From assembly GCF_028476545.1 (NCBI RefSeq), contig NW_026732299.1:62001-126000 (forward strand): a stretch of DNA of 64,000 nt, written 5' to 3'. This DNA is from Physella acuta. Lineage: Eukaryota; Mollusca; Gastropoda; Physidae. Shown here one piece after another: positions 1-12,024 of the stretch. Below the pieces are notes generated by a model. That model did not search any database. It was not told the origin of the DNA and saw only the letters and a program-made list of their open reading frames with translations. The translations under genes were made by a program, and so were the position numbers. The number at the start of each line of letters is the position of its first letter. Position 1 is the first letter of the stretch.

Positions 1-85
1 AGAAGCTGCTGCAGGTCTTTGATCTTGTCCTCCTTGGCGCGGAGCAGACGCTCCATCTCCTGCAGACTGCCCATGGCTGCCTCGG
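1..85 (-). CDS. Partial coding exon, coiled-coil protein (unidentified)
   Basis: On the minus strand a C-rich tract followed by CACAG makes a plausible splice acceptor at 87-86. An open frame then runs off the window edge. It reads E-A-A-M-G-S-L-Q-E-M-E-R-L-L-R-A-K-E-D-K and continues I-K-D-L-Q-Q-L. The hydrophobic residues fall at heptad spacing and the rest is charged, so this is very likely coiled coil. The exon would start in phase 2, with two bases finishing a codon from the exon before. Its GC content and third-position C/G bias differ sharply from the repeats next to it, which supports real coding sequence. I cannot name the protein from 28 residues; many cytoskeletal and centrosomal proteins look like this. 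Confidence 0.5.
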
Positions 86-90
86 CTGTG

Positions 91-108
91 GGGGGGGGGG
101 GGGGGGGG
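91..108. repeat. Poly-G tract
   Basis: Homopolymer of about 18 G. On the minus strand it forms the pyrimidine tract in front of the exon acceptor at the window edge. Confidence 0.9.
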
Positions 109-177
109 CAAATCTCGTGAGTAGTTCAAATAGCTGTATATTCTGTAGGACGGGGTGGGGTTAAGACAAGACAATTA

Positions 178-410
178 ACCCAAGGTTAGGGGTTGGGTTT
201 AGATCCATGAACCTAGGGTTTGGGGTTGGGTTTTAGATCCATGACCCTAGGGTTTGGGGTTGGGTTTTAGATCCATGACCCTAGGGTTTGGGGTTGGGTT
301 TTAGATCCACAACCCTAGGGTTTGGGGTTGGGTTTTAGATCCACGACCTTAGGGTTTGGGGTTGGGTTTTAGATCCACAACCCTAGGGTTTAGGGTTGGG
401 TTTTAGATAG
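178..410. repeat. Minisatellite, ~35-bp unit rich in GGGTT
   Basis: About six units built around CCTAGGGTTTGGGGTTGGG followed by TTTTAGATCCATGA. Units differ by single changes (ATGA/ACAA/ACGA). The G-rich half resembles degenerate telomere-type repeats. No coding potential. Confidence 0.85.
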
Positions 411-579
411 ACGACAAGTGTTATCGAAAGCTTAGTGTGGATTTAACTAGATAAAAAATATCTAAAGTAAACCACCCTTTAAGACGCGCCACGGGCTGAA
501 AAAGTCAAGTATGTCTACTTCGCTGATCTAAGCATGAAAAGACAGTGGGGTCAGTATAAGATCTACCCGTCATTACTTC

Positions 580-1185
<606 letters not shown>

Positions 1186-1189
1186 ATGG

Positions 1190-1258
1190 ATACTCGTGTG
1201 GGGTTGTGTGGGGTTGCTTGGGGTTGTGTGGGGTTGTGTGGGGTTGCGTGGGGTTGTC
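1190..1258. repeat. Short GT-rich tandem repeat
   Basis: About six imperfect 10-12-bp units of TGTGGGGTTG. Confidence 0.8.
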
Positions 1259-1345
1259 TCGGTCACAACAGCAACCTCAGCTTTGGGTTGTCGGCGGGCG
1301 ACATGCAGGTGGTTTGAGACAGGGTAAACAGTAGTGGCATATACA

Positions 1346-1519
<174 letters not shown>

Positions 1520-1649
1520 TAGCTAAACGTGAGACAAATGTCATTTTGGCGTCCCTGAAACTGGCGTGTAATCTCGGTCATATTGCCGTGATCCCACACA
1601 ACTGACGTTTATACCTGAAGAACGCTGACAGTTAGGTTTGTTATTGCTT

Positions 1650-1912
1650 CACATAACTGTCACACATCACGTGTCAACACACAACGTGGTACACACATCA
1701 CGTGTCGACACACCATGTGAAACACACATCACATGTTAACACACCACGTGGTACACACATCACGTGTCAACACACCAAACACACATCACGTGTCAACACA
1801 CCTCGTGGTACACACATCACGTGTCAACACACCACGTGAAGCACATCACGTGTCAACACACCATGTGAAGCACATCACGTGTCAACACACCATGTGAAAC
1901 ACACATGGTGTG
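1650..1912. repeat. CACGTG-containing minisatellite
   Basis: Around ten units of about 22-30 bp alternate ACATCACGTGTCAACACACC with CACGTGGTACAC or ATGTGAAGC. Nearly every unit keeps a CACGTG or CACGTGT palindromic core (E-box-like), while the linker between cores varies. Confidence 0.85.
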
Positions 1913-2004
1913 TTAAGCCCTACAGCTGGACTACACAGTGCCCGCTTAGGTTGATTCCTTCATTTATAACATAGACCTATCACAAATACGTGTCAGTTAT
2001 GGTC

Positions 2005-2156
2005 AGTGCGATCAGAGGCGTAGCGAGGGGGGTGGACATATGTCCCCGGGCGCCGACCCAAGGGGGTGGGGCGCCAAAATGAAAGTTTGAGAGGGGTTGC
2101 AAATCGAAAGTTTGTCCCCGGGCGCCGGGAAGGGTCGCTACGCCTCTGAGTGCGAT
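2005..2156. mobile_element. hAT-like MITE with perfect 8-bp target-site duplication
   Basis: The element spans 2013-2148 (136 bp). It begins CAGAGGCGTAGCGA and ends TCGCTACGCCTCTG, a perfect 14-bp terminal inverted repeat. AGTGCGAT flanks it on both sides (2005-2012 and 2149-2156). A CAG...CTG end with an 8-bp duplication is the hallmark of hAT elements. It is too short to code. The right-hand duplication runs straight into the first unit of the big 32-bp minisatellite, so the element landed at that array's left edge. Related sequence recurs at 8028-8130 and 35577-35690. Confidence 0.85.
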
Positions 2157-5100
2157 GGTGGACTTGAGGGGACAAAGGTCAGTGCTAAGGTGGACTTGTG
2201 GGGACAAAGGTCAGTGTTTTACTTGTGGGGACAAAGGTCAGTGTTTTACTTGTGGGGACAAAGGTTAGTGTTATGGTGGACTAGTGGGGACAAAGGTCAG
2301 TGTTTTACTTGTGGGGACAAAGGTCAGTGTTTTACTTGTGGGGACAAAGGTCAGTGTTATGGTGGACTAGTGGGGACAAAGGTCTGTGCTATGGTGGACT
2401 AGTGGGGACAAAGGTCAGTGTTTTACTTGTGGGGACAAAGGTCAGTGTTTTACTTGTGGGGACAAAGGTTAGTGTTATGGTGGACTAGTGGGGACAAAGG
2501 TCAGTGTTTTACTTGTGGGGACAAAGGTCAGTGTTTTACTTGTGGGGACAAAGGTCAGTGTTATGGTGGACTAGTGGGGACAAAGGTCAGTGTTATGGTG
2601 GACTTGTGGGGACAAAGGTCAGTGCTATTTGACTTGTGGGGACAAAGGTCAGTGCTATGGTGGACTTGTGTGGACAAAGGTCAGTGCTATGGTGGACTAG
2701 TGGGGACAAAGGTCAGTGTTTTACTTGTGGGGACAAAGGTCAGTGATGTGGTGGACTAGTGGGGACAAAGGTCAGTGCTATGGTGGACTAGTGGGGACAA
2801 AGGTCAGTGTTTTACTTGTGGGGACAAAGGTCAGTGATGTGGTGGACTAGTGGGGACAAAGGTCAGTGCTATGGTGGACTTGTGGGGACAAAGGTCAGTG
2901 CTATGGTGGACTTGTGGGGACAAAGGTCAGTGCTATGGTGGACTAGTGGGGACAAAGGTCAGTGCTATGGTGGACTAGTGGGGACAAAGGTCAGTGTTAT
3001 GGTGGACTTGTGGGGACAAAGGTCAGTGCTATTTGACTTGTGGGGACACAGGTCAGTGCTATGGTGGACTTGTGTGGACAAAGGTCAGTGCTATGGTGGA
3101 CTAGTGGGGACAAAGGTCAGTGTTTTACTTGTGGGGACAAAGGTCAGTGATGTGGTGGACTAGTGGGGACAAAGGTCAGTGCTATGGTGGACTAGTGGGG
3201 ACAAAGGTCAGTGCTATGGTGGACTAGTGGGGACAAAGGTCAGTGCTATGGTGGACTTGTGGGGACAAAGGTCAGTGCTATGGTGGACTTGTGGGGACAA
3301 AGGTCAGTGCTATGGTGGACTAGTGGGGACAAAGGTCAGTGCTATGGTGGACTAGTGGGGACAAAGGTCAGTGCTATGGTGGACTTGTGGGGACAAAGGT
3401 CAGTGCTATGGTGGACTTGTGGGGACAAAGGTCAGTGCTATGGTGGACTAGTGGGGACAAAGGTCAGTGCTATGGTGGACTAGTGGGGACAAAGGTCAGT
3501 GCTTTGGTGGACTAGTGGGGACAAAGGTCAGTGCTATGGTGGACTTGTGGGGACAAAGGTCAGTGCTATGGTGGACTAGTGGGGACAAAGGTCAGTGCTA
3601 TGGTGGACTAGTGGGGACAAAGGTCAGTGCTATGGTGGACTTGTGGGGACAAAGGTCAGTGCTATGGTGGACTTGTGGGGACAAAGGTCAGTGCTATGGT
3701 GGACTTGTGGGGACAAAGGTCAGTGCTATGGTGGACTAGTGGGGACAAAGGTCAGTGCTATGGTGGACTAGTGGGGACAAAGGTCAGTGCTATGGTGGAC
3801 TTGTGGGGACAAAGGTCGGTGCTATGGTGGACTTGTGGGGACAAAGGTCAGTGCTATGGTGGACTTGTGGGGACAAAGGTCAGTGCTATGGTGGACTAGT
3901 GGGGACAAAGGTCAGTGCTATGGTGGACTAGTGGGGACAAAGGTCAGTGTTATGGTGGACTTGTGGGGACAAAGGTCAGTGCTATTTGACTTGTGGGGAC
4001 AAAGGTCAGTGCTATGGTGGACTTGTGTGGACAAAGGTCAGTGCTATGGTGGACTTGTGGGGACAAAGGTCAGTGCTATGGTGGACTTGTGGGGACAAAA
4101 GTCAGTGCTATGGTGGACTTGTGGGGACAAAGGTCAGTGCTATGGTGGACTAGTGGGGACAAAGGTCAGTGCTATGGTGGACTAGTGGGGACAAAGGTCA
4201 GTGTTATGGTGGACTTGTGGGGACAAAGGTCAGTGCTATTTGACTTGTGGGGACAAAGGTCAGTGCTATGGTGGACTTGTGTGGACAAAGGTCAGTGCTA
4301 TGGTGGACTAGTGGGGACAAAGGTCAGTGTTTTACTTGTGGGGACAAAGGTCAGTGATGTGGTGGACTAGTGGGGACAAAGGTCAGTGTTTTACTTGTGG
4401 GGACAAAGGTCAGTGCTATGGTGGACTAGTGGGGACAAAGGTCAGTGTTATGGTGGACTAGTGGGGACAAAGGTCAGTGTTTTACTAGTGGGGACAAAGG
4501 TCAGTGCTATTTGACTTGTGGGGACAAAGGTTAGTGCTATGGTGGACTTGTGTGGACAAAGGTCAGTGTTATGGTGGACTTGTGGGGACAAAGGTCAGTG
4601 TTTTACTTGTGGGGACAAAGGTCAGTGATGTGGTGGACTAGTGGGGACAAAGGTCAGTGCTATGGTGGACTTGTGGGGACAAAGGTCAGTGTTTTACTTG
4701 TGGGGACAAAGGTCAGTGAATTGGTGGACTAGTGGGGACAAAGGTCAGTGCTATTTGACTTGTGGGGACAAATGTCAGTGTTATGGTGGACTTGTGTGGA
4801 CAAAGGTCAGTGCTATGGTGGACTAGTGGGGACAAAGGTCAGTGTTTTACTTGTGGGGACAAAGGTCAGTGATGTGGTGGACTAGTGGGGACAAAGGTCA
4901 GTGCTATGGTGGACTAGTGGGGACAAAGGTCAGTGTTTTACTTGTGGGGACAAAGGTCAGTGATGTGGTGGACTAGTGGGGACAAAGGTCAGTGCTATGG
5001 TGGACTTGTGGGGACAAAGGTCAGTGCTATTTGACTTGTGGGGACAAAGGTCAGTGCTATGGTGGACTTGTGGGGACAAAGGTCAGTGTTTTACTTGTGG

Positions 5101-7646
5101 GGACAAAGGTCAGTGATGTGGTGGACTAGTGGGGACAAAGGTCAGTGCTATGGTGGACTTGTGGGGACAAAGGTCAGTGCTATGGTGGACTTGTGGGGAC
5201 AAAGGTCAGTGTTTTACTTGTGGGGACAAAGGTCAGTGTTTTACTTGTGGGGACAAAGGTCAGTGATGTGGTGGACTAGTGGGGACAAAGGTCAGTGCTA
5301 TGGTGGACTAGTGGGGACAAAGGTCAGTGCTATGGTGGACTAGTGGGGACAAAGGTCAGTGCTATGGTGGACTTGTGGGGACAAAGGTCGGTGCTATGGT
5401 GGACTTGTGGGGACAAAGGTCAGTGCTATGGTGGACTTGTGGGGACAAAGGTCAGTGCTATGGTGGACTAGTGGGGACAAAGGTCAGTGCTATGGTGGAC
5501 TAGTGGGGACAAAGGTCAGTGTTATGGTGGACTTGTGGGGACAAAGGTCAGTGCTATTTGACTTGTGGGGACAAAGGTCAGTGCTATGGTGGACTTGTGT
5601 GGACAAAGGTCAGTGCTATGGTGGACTTGTGGGGACAAAGGTCAGTGCTATGGTGGACTTGTGGGGACAAAAGTCAGTGCTATGGTGGACTTGTGGGGAC
5701 AAAGGTCAGTGCTATGGTGGACTAGTGGGGACAAAGGTCAGTGCTATGGTGGACTAGTGGGGACAAAGGTCAGTGTTATGGTGGACTTGTGGGGACAAAG
5801 GTCAGTGCTATTTGACTTGTGGGGACAAAGGTCAGTGCTATGGTGGACTTGTGTGGACAAAGGTCAGTGCTATGGTGGACTAGTGGGGACAAAGGTCAGT
5901 GTTTTACTTGTGGGGACAAAGGTCAGTGATGTGGTGGACTAGTGGGGACAAAGGTCAGTGTTTTACTTGTGGGGACAAAGGTCAGTGCTATGGTGGACTA
6001 GTGGGGACAAAGGTCAGTGTTATGGTGGACTAGTGGGGACAAAGGTCAGTGTTTTACTAGTGGGGACAAAGGTCAGTGCTATTTGACTTGTGGGGACAAA
6101 GGTTAGTGCTATGGTGGACTTGTGTGGACAAAGGTCAGTGTTATGGTGGACTTGTGGGGACAAAGGTCAGTGTTTTACTTGTGGGGACAAAGGTCAGTGA
6201 TGTGGTGGACTAGTGGGGACAAAGGTCAGTGCTATGGTGGACTTGTGGGGACAAAGGTCAGTGTTTTACTTGTGGGGACAAAGGTCAGTGAATTGGTGGA
6301 CTAGTGGGGACAAAGGTCAGTGCTATTTGACTTGTGGGGACAAATGTCAGTGTTATGGTGGACTTGTGTGGACAAAGGTCAGTGCTATGGTGGACTAGTG
6401 GGGACAAAGGTCAGTGTTTTACTTGTGGGGACAAAGGTCAGTGATGTGGTGGACTAGTGGGGACAAAGGTCAGTGCTATGGTGGACTAGTGGGGACAAAG
6501 GTCAGTGTTTTACTTGTGGGGACAAAGGTCAGTGATGTGGTGGACTAGTGGGGACAAAGGTCAGTGCTATGGTGGACTTGTGGGGACAAAGGTCAGTGCT
6601 ATTTGACTTGTGGGGACAAAGGTCAGTGCTATGGTGGACTTGTGGGGACAAAGGTCAGTGTTTTACTTGTGGGGACAAAGGTCAGTGATGTGGTGGACTA
6701 GTGGGGACAAAGGTCAGTGCTATGGTGGACTTGTGGGGACAAAGGTCAGTGCTATGGTGGACTTGTGGGGACAAAGGTCAGTGTTTTACTTGTGGGGACA
6801 AAGGTCAGTGTTTTACTTGTGGGGACAAAGGTCAGTGATGTGGTGGACTAGTGGGGACAAAGGTCAGTGCTATGGTGGACTTGTGGGGACAAAGGTCAGT
6901 GCTATTTGACTTGTGGGGACAAAGGTCAGTGCTATGGTGGACTTGTGGGGACAAAGGTCAGTGTTTTACTTGTGGGGACAAAGGTCAGTGCTATGGTGGA
7001 CTAGTGGGGACAAAGGTCAGTGCTATTTGACTTGTGGGGACAAAGGTCAGTGCTATTTGACTTGTGGGGACAAAGGTCAGTGCTATGGTGCACTCGTGGG
7101 GACAAAGGTCAGTGTTTTACTTGTGGGGACAAAGGTCAGTGATGTGGTGGACTAGTGGGGACAAAGGTCAGTGTTATGGTGGCCTAGTGGGGACAAAGGT
7201 CAGTGTTTTACTTGTGGGGACAAAGGTCAGTGATGTGGTGGACTAGTGGGGACAAAGGTCAGTGCTATGGTGGACTTGTGGGGACAAAGGTCAGTGCTAT
7301 TTGACTTGTGGGGACAAAGGTCAGTGCTATGGTGGACTTGTGGGGACAAAGGTCAGTGTTTTACTTGTGGGGACAAAGGTCAGTGCTATGGTGGACTAGT
7401 GGGGACAAAGGTCAGTGCTATTTGACTTGTGGGGACAAAGGTCAGTGCTATTTGACTTGTGGGGACAAAGGTCAGTGCTATGGTGCACTCGTGGGGACAA
7501 AGGTCAGTGTTTTACTTGTGGGGACAAAGGTCAGTGATGTGGTGGACTAGTGGGGACAAAGGTCAGTGTTATGGTGGACTTGTGGGGACAAAGGTCAGTG
7601 CTATGGTGGACTTGTGGGGACAAAGGTCAGTGCTTTAGTGGACTAA
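2149..7646. repeat. Large minisatellite, 27-32-bp units, with higher-order structure
   Basis: About 175 units share the core GTGGGGACAAAGGTCAGTG. They differ in a short variable segment: CTATGGTGGACTT/A (32 bp), ATGTGGTGGACTA (32 bp), CTATTTGACTT (30 bp) or TTTTACTT (27 bp). Order and rare variants show higher-order duplication: 3707-5309 matches 5279-6881 at an offset of 1,572 bp, sharing private variants such as GGTTAGTG, GTGAATTGG and AAATGTCAG. A 395-bp block near 6913-7155 repeats at 7308-7550. Reading frames across the array are interrupted at short intervals and look non-coding. Confidence 0.95.
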
Positions 7647-7949
7647 AGTAATTAAATTGTTAAGAGCACTGACTTGCTAATAACGACCTACCTGTCATTG
7701 AAGGGGGAATGTGACAATTTGACAAAGTCACTTGTAAGAAGTGATAGCATGTGAATTTGGAATGTGTTTTTCTTTTACCCCAGCCTCAAGATGTATCAGC
7801 CCGGTGTACTGTTACGTCATCAATGTCAAGGTCGGGTTGGGGAACATGAATGAACAGCTGTGACAGAATACTCCAGCCTAGTCACGAGCTGGACGAACTG
7901 TATCTTAGTGTACATCCTACTGACACTAGTATTGCTTGTGTGTGCTGAT
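7647..7949. other. Unique spacer, no gene seen
   Basis: About 300 bp of ordinary-composition sequence between the large minisatellite and a hAT-like MITE. I see no exon or RNA gene in it. Confidence 0.6.
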
Positions 7950-8240
7950 GGTATTTGCAGTGGCGTAGCGAGGTCGGGTGTCACCCGGTGCGGCACTTAA
8001 TGGTGTCACCCCTCCCCCCCCCCCCCAGAGGCGTAGCGACCCTTCCCGGGGACAAACTTTCAAATTTTCGATTTGCACCCCCCCCCCCCCTCGAACTTAC
8101 GATTTGCACCCCCCCCCCCTCAAGTTTTTCTCTATATATTTTGCTATTTTTGCCTTGGTGTCACCCTCCTAAATGGTGTCACCTGGTGCGGTCCGCACCC
8201 CCGCCCCCCCCCCCCCCTTCGCTACGCCTCTGGGTATCTG
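7950..8240. mobile_element. hAT-like MITE with an inner partial MITE
   Basis: The element spans 7958-8232. It starts CAGTGGCGTAGCGAGG and ends TTCGCTACGCCTCTG. The flanking 8-mers are GGTATTTG (7950-7957) and GGTATCTG (8233-8240), a target-site duplication with one mismatch. Inside, from about 8028, lies a second CAGAGGCGTAGCGACC end followed by sequence akin to the 2013-2148 element in reverse, so this copy is compound. The interior holds long poly-C tracts. A truncated relative lies at 35528-35690. Confidence 0.75.
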
Positions 8241-8332
8241 ATATAATATTGGAAGTAAGTTGGACACCGTTAGTCCGTGTTTGATCTAGTGTGACTGACA
8301 TCTTTAACATTGTAGTAGGGAGCGTAGGGGTT

Positions 8333-8360
8333 GTTTTTTTTTGGGGGGGGGGGGGGGGGG
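8333..8360. repeat. T9/G18 homopolymer run
   Basis: Adjacent T and G homopolymers. Length is likely to vary or be misassembled. Confidence 0.8.
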
Positions 8361-8515
8361 CTGGAGGATTGTTTACTGAATTATGTGGCACTTTCTCCGT
8401 CTGTCCCTGTGGTTGAAACACTGTGGTTGAGACAACATGAGTCAGGTCAGACAACATGGGTCAGGTCAGACATTGGTTATATTTTATTTTTGCCGTTACT
8501 TTTTATTCTGTTATA

Positions 8516-9400
8516 CGTTGGTCTTACTTTTGTTCTGTTATACAGGGGTCATACTTTTGTTCTGTTATACGGGGGTCATACTTTTGTTCTGTTATACAGG
8601 GGTCATACTTTTGTTCTGTTTTACGGGGGTCATACTTTTGTTCTGTTATACAGGGATCATACTTTTGTTCTGTTATACGGGGGTCATACTTTTGTTCTGT
8701 TATACAGGGGTCATACTTTTGTTCTGTTATACGGGGGTCATTTTTTTGTTCTGTTATACGGGAGTCATACTTTTGTTCTATTATACGGGGGTCATACTGT
8801 TGTTCTGTTATACGGGGGTCATACTTTTGTTCTGTTATACAGGGGTCATACTTTTGTTCTGTTATACGGGGGTCATACTTTTGTTCTGTTATACGGGGGT
8901 CATACTGTTGTTCTGTTATACGGGGGTCATTTTTTTGTTCTGTTATACGGGGTCATACGTGTTCTGTTATACGGGGGGTCATACTTTTGCTCTGTTATAC
9001 GGGGGTCATACTTTTGTTCTGTTATACAGGGGTCATACTTTTGTTCTGTTATACAGGGGTCATACTTTTGTTCTGTTATACGGGGGTCATACTTGTGTTC
9101 TGTTATACAGGGGTCGTACTTTTGTTCTGTTATACAGGGGTCATACTTTTGTTCTGTTATACGGGGGTCATACTTTTGTTCTGTTATACGGGGTCATACT
9201 TTTGTTCTGTTATACGGGGGTCATACTTTTGTTCTGTTATACAGGGGTCGTACTTTTGTTCTGTTATACAGGGGTCATACTTTTGTTCTGCTATACGGGG
9301 GTCATACTTTTGTTCTGTTATACGGGGTCATACTTTTGTTCTGTTATACGGGGGTCATACTGTTGTTCTGTTATACGGGGGTCATACTTTTGTTATGTTA
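8516..9400. repeat. Minisatellite, 28-29-bp unit
   Basis: About 30 units of TCATACTTTTGTTCTGTTA followed by TACGGGGG or TACAGGGG. The 29-bp period is not a multiple of three and the unit lacks stops, so all three plus-strand frames stay open for over 300 codons. That is a property of the repeat and not evidence of a gene. No splice context or recognisable domain is present. Confidence 0.93.
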
Positions 9401-9755
9401 TACACAACCTGTGCCTGCAGCGTTGATCTGTCCACGAGAGTTACGGCTCGCCCTAAAAACTTCTACAATTACATTTTTACCTCACCTGTTACCACGTGAT
9501 AACCATATGGCCACTGTACTATTTTTTTATCCCCCTTAACTACTCACTTCAGGTTGCACTAACTTCATAAACTATGTTCGATTAACAACTGTAACAGACT
9601 CACAATAAAACGTCATCTATTGTACTTCTAATTTGTAATAAATAGTCTAAAATAAGTTTAATTGTATGATTCCAATAACTATTTACTAGCGTTTTTTTTA
9701 TTCCAATTCAGGTCATGAAAACCTCTAGCTTTTTATCTTGATATTGTACTTTTGT
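9401..9755. other. Unique AT-rich spacer, no gene seen
   Basis: No supported exon, RNA gene or repeat, apart from generic AT-rich sequence. Confidence 0.6.
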
Positions 9756-9761
9756 CAAATA

Positions 9762-9990
9762 GCCCCGTCAAAAGGGCCCCGTCAAAAGGGCCCCGACATA
9801 TTGGCTCCCGTCATATTGACTGGCGACATATTGGCTCCCGACAAATGGGCTCCCGACAAAATAAATCCCGACATATTGACTCCAGGCAAATCGGCTCACG
9901 ACATATTGGCTCCCGTCATATTGACTGGCGACATATAGGCTCCCGACATTTAAGCTCCCCGATATTTAGACTCCCGACATATTGGCTCCT
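9762..9990. repeat. Minisatellite, ~15-bp unit
   Basis: Degenerate units of GACATATTGGCTCCC, with variants GACAAATGGGCTCCC, GTCATATTGACTGGC and GTCAAAAGGGCCCC. Confidence 0.85.
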
Positions 9991-10053
9991 GACAAATAAA
10001 TGTGAGGAACTTTTCGTAGTGCCAAGTCTTCAAGTTCCCTGTGAAAAAGTGGT

Positions 10054-10205
10054 GTAGCTCCAATACACAGCTCCCAGCTCCAATACACAGCTCCCAGCTC
10101 CAATACAAAGCTCCCAGCTCCAATACACAGCTCCCAGCTCCAATACACAGCTCCCAGCTCCAATACACAGCTCAAATACACAGCTCGGAGCTCAAATAAA
10201 CAGGT
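10054..10205. repeat. Minisatellite, 20-bp unit
   Basis: About seven units of CTCCAATACACAGCTCCCAG. The last units drift to CTCAAATACACAGCT. Confidence 0.88.
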
Positions 10206-11190
10206 TGGTACTGCTCCCAGCACCAATATACAAAAAAAAACAAATAAAACTAAACTAAAGAATGTTTTTATAGACGCTTATGTCGGCCATGCTATCTTAT
10301 CTGACTGTTCAAATCAATAAATGCTCGTAACAAAAGTTACAATTAGAAGGAAAAAAGATTGGCTACTGACTTTAAAATTACATTTTAATTAAATTGTAAG
10401 AGTCGGTACAAGCTAATCTTCGCGTGTTGATTTAACGCCGCATGCCTGTCTATAGGTGATAAGCCACCATTTGCCGTATATTAACGTATGTTCCTATTGT
10501 TTTGTTTTTGTTCCTCGTATAACTAAGACTTAAGTATTGACCTATCGTGTCTGGTATGTAGAAAACAATGCGACCAAGTTATAGTTTTATATTTTGAGAA
10601 TACAATTTTTAAAGCAGATATTCTCTTTTTAATGGCAGCGACAGACAACTCCTTCATAAAGGGGAGACTACTTATTTTTAAAATCATGTGCAGCGTTTTT
10701 AAGACAAGTGTCATTATAAAAAACGATTGCGTGGGAGGGGCGGGGTATTCTTTTCTTTTTCTTCATTCCTAATTTTAGTGTTGGAAGAGATTCCCTCCAA
10801 CACAATTAAGTATGCGTGTCAACTTGTTATGCGCCCGGATTTGACCTCTTTCTTGTTGTTTTTTCGGTAGCTAAACAAAGTTTGTTCAAAAACCAAAACA
10901 ATTTGTTTGTTCTCGTTACCAATGTATCAATGTCATTAAAATGAAAACATAACTAAGTAGTGGTGACGTTCAATGGTATAAGCAAATTATCACTCCTAGT
11001 GGTGCCAATTGAACGAAAACAAGAGGGGGGGGGTCCTGAATAATAAATAGCCAATCAAAGTTTGCCTAACAACGATAAAAGGTCAGGATAAAATGTTGGG
11101 CTATTTTGGTGAACAGAAATGTAGCCTTAAAAACAAAAATAAAAAAATCATTTTAAGTCTGTACCAAAAAAAAATACCGGGTACATCTTA
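10206..11190. other. Unique AT-rich spacer, no gene seen
   Basis: About 1 kb of AT-rich sequence with short frames only and no coding signature. I could not support any gene, RNA or transposon here. Confidence 0.55.
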
Positions 11191-11204
11191 GCTAATTGGG
11201 GATA

Positions 11205-11575
11205 TACCACTGTAGGCTGATAATTGGGAATATACCACTGTAGGCTGATAATTTGGAATATACCACTGTAGGCTGATAATTGGGAATATACCACTGTAGG
11301 CTGATAATTGGGAATATACCACTGTAGGCTGATAATTGGGAATATACCACTGTAGGCTGATAATTGGGAATATACCACTGTAGGCTGATAATTGGGAATA
11401 TACCACTGTAGGCTGATAATTGGGAATATACCACTGTAGGCTGATAATTGGGAATATACCACTGTAGGCTGATAATTGGGAATATACCACTGTAGGCTGA
11501 TAATTGGGAATATACCACTGTAGGCTGATAATTGGGAATATACCACTGTAGGCTGATAAGTGGGAATATACCACA
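11205..11575. repeat. Minisatellite, 28-bp unit, very homogeneous
   Basis: About 13 nearly identical units of GGGAATATACCACTGTAGG followed by CTGATAATT. Two or three single-base variants lie at the ends. The homogeneity suggests recent expansion. The Tyr/Pro/Ser-rich minus-strand frames are repeat artefacts. Confidence 0.93.
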
Positions 11576-11594
11576 GTTCGCTCATGAAAGATGA

Positions 11595-11750
11595 AGAGAC
11601 GGATGGATGGACAAATGGCTGGTCTGAAGAATAGGCGGGTGGACGGGTGGATGGGTCAACTGGTGGACGGGTGGATAGATGGGTCAACTGGTGGATGGAT
11701 GGGTGGATGGATCAACTGGTGGACGGATGGATACACGGATGATTGGTCGA
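11595..11750. repeat. Degenerate GGATGGATGG-type tandem repeat
   Basis: Irregular 16-28-bp units around TGGATGGGTCAACTGGTGGA. Confidence 0.8.
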
Positions 11751-12024
11751 GTAACGGATGAAGTTCTGTGTGTTGCGGTATGTGAAAAGACGTCACCTTC
11801 ACGCCACGGTTCATTGAGCGCCACCTCCCTTTCGAGTTCCCTCGGTGCGTACAACAGACTGACCTAGTTAACAGAAAGTCTCACGACTGCCGTCACGGCT
11901 GACTGGCATGGCATTCCTGCACAGGAAGTAGTTTCTTGTAAACAGTAGGCATCACTGTGGCCGCTACATGGTATAGGCTACAAGCTAGCCTACCGCTACA
12001 CAGGTATATAAAAACTGGTGGCCG

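Noticed and set aside
178-410. GGGTT-rich array as a true telomere
   Set aside because: Unit is ~35 bp with non-telomeric TTTTAGATCCATGA; unique and coding-like sequence lies outward of it.
2097-7550. Many 60-132-codon frames such as GGLVGTKVSAMVDLWGQRSV
   Set aside because: They follow the 32-bp unit and end wherever a unit variant brings a stop; no start/splice context and no frame conserved across the array.
8331-9539. Three overlapping frames of 329-402 codons on one strand
   Set aside because: The 28-29-bp stop-free unit opens all three frames at once; composition is entirely repeat-derived.
11148-11687. Frames rich in YSQLSAYSGIFPII
   Set aside because: Product of a homogeneous 28-bp minisatellite.
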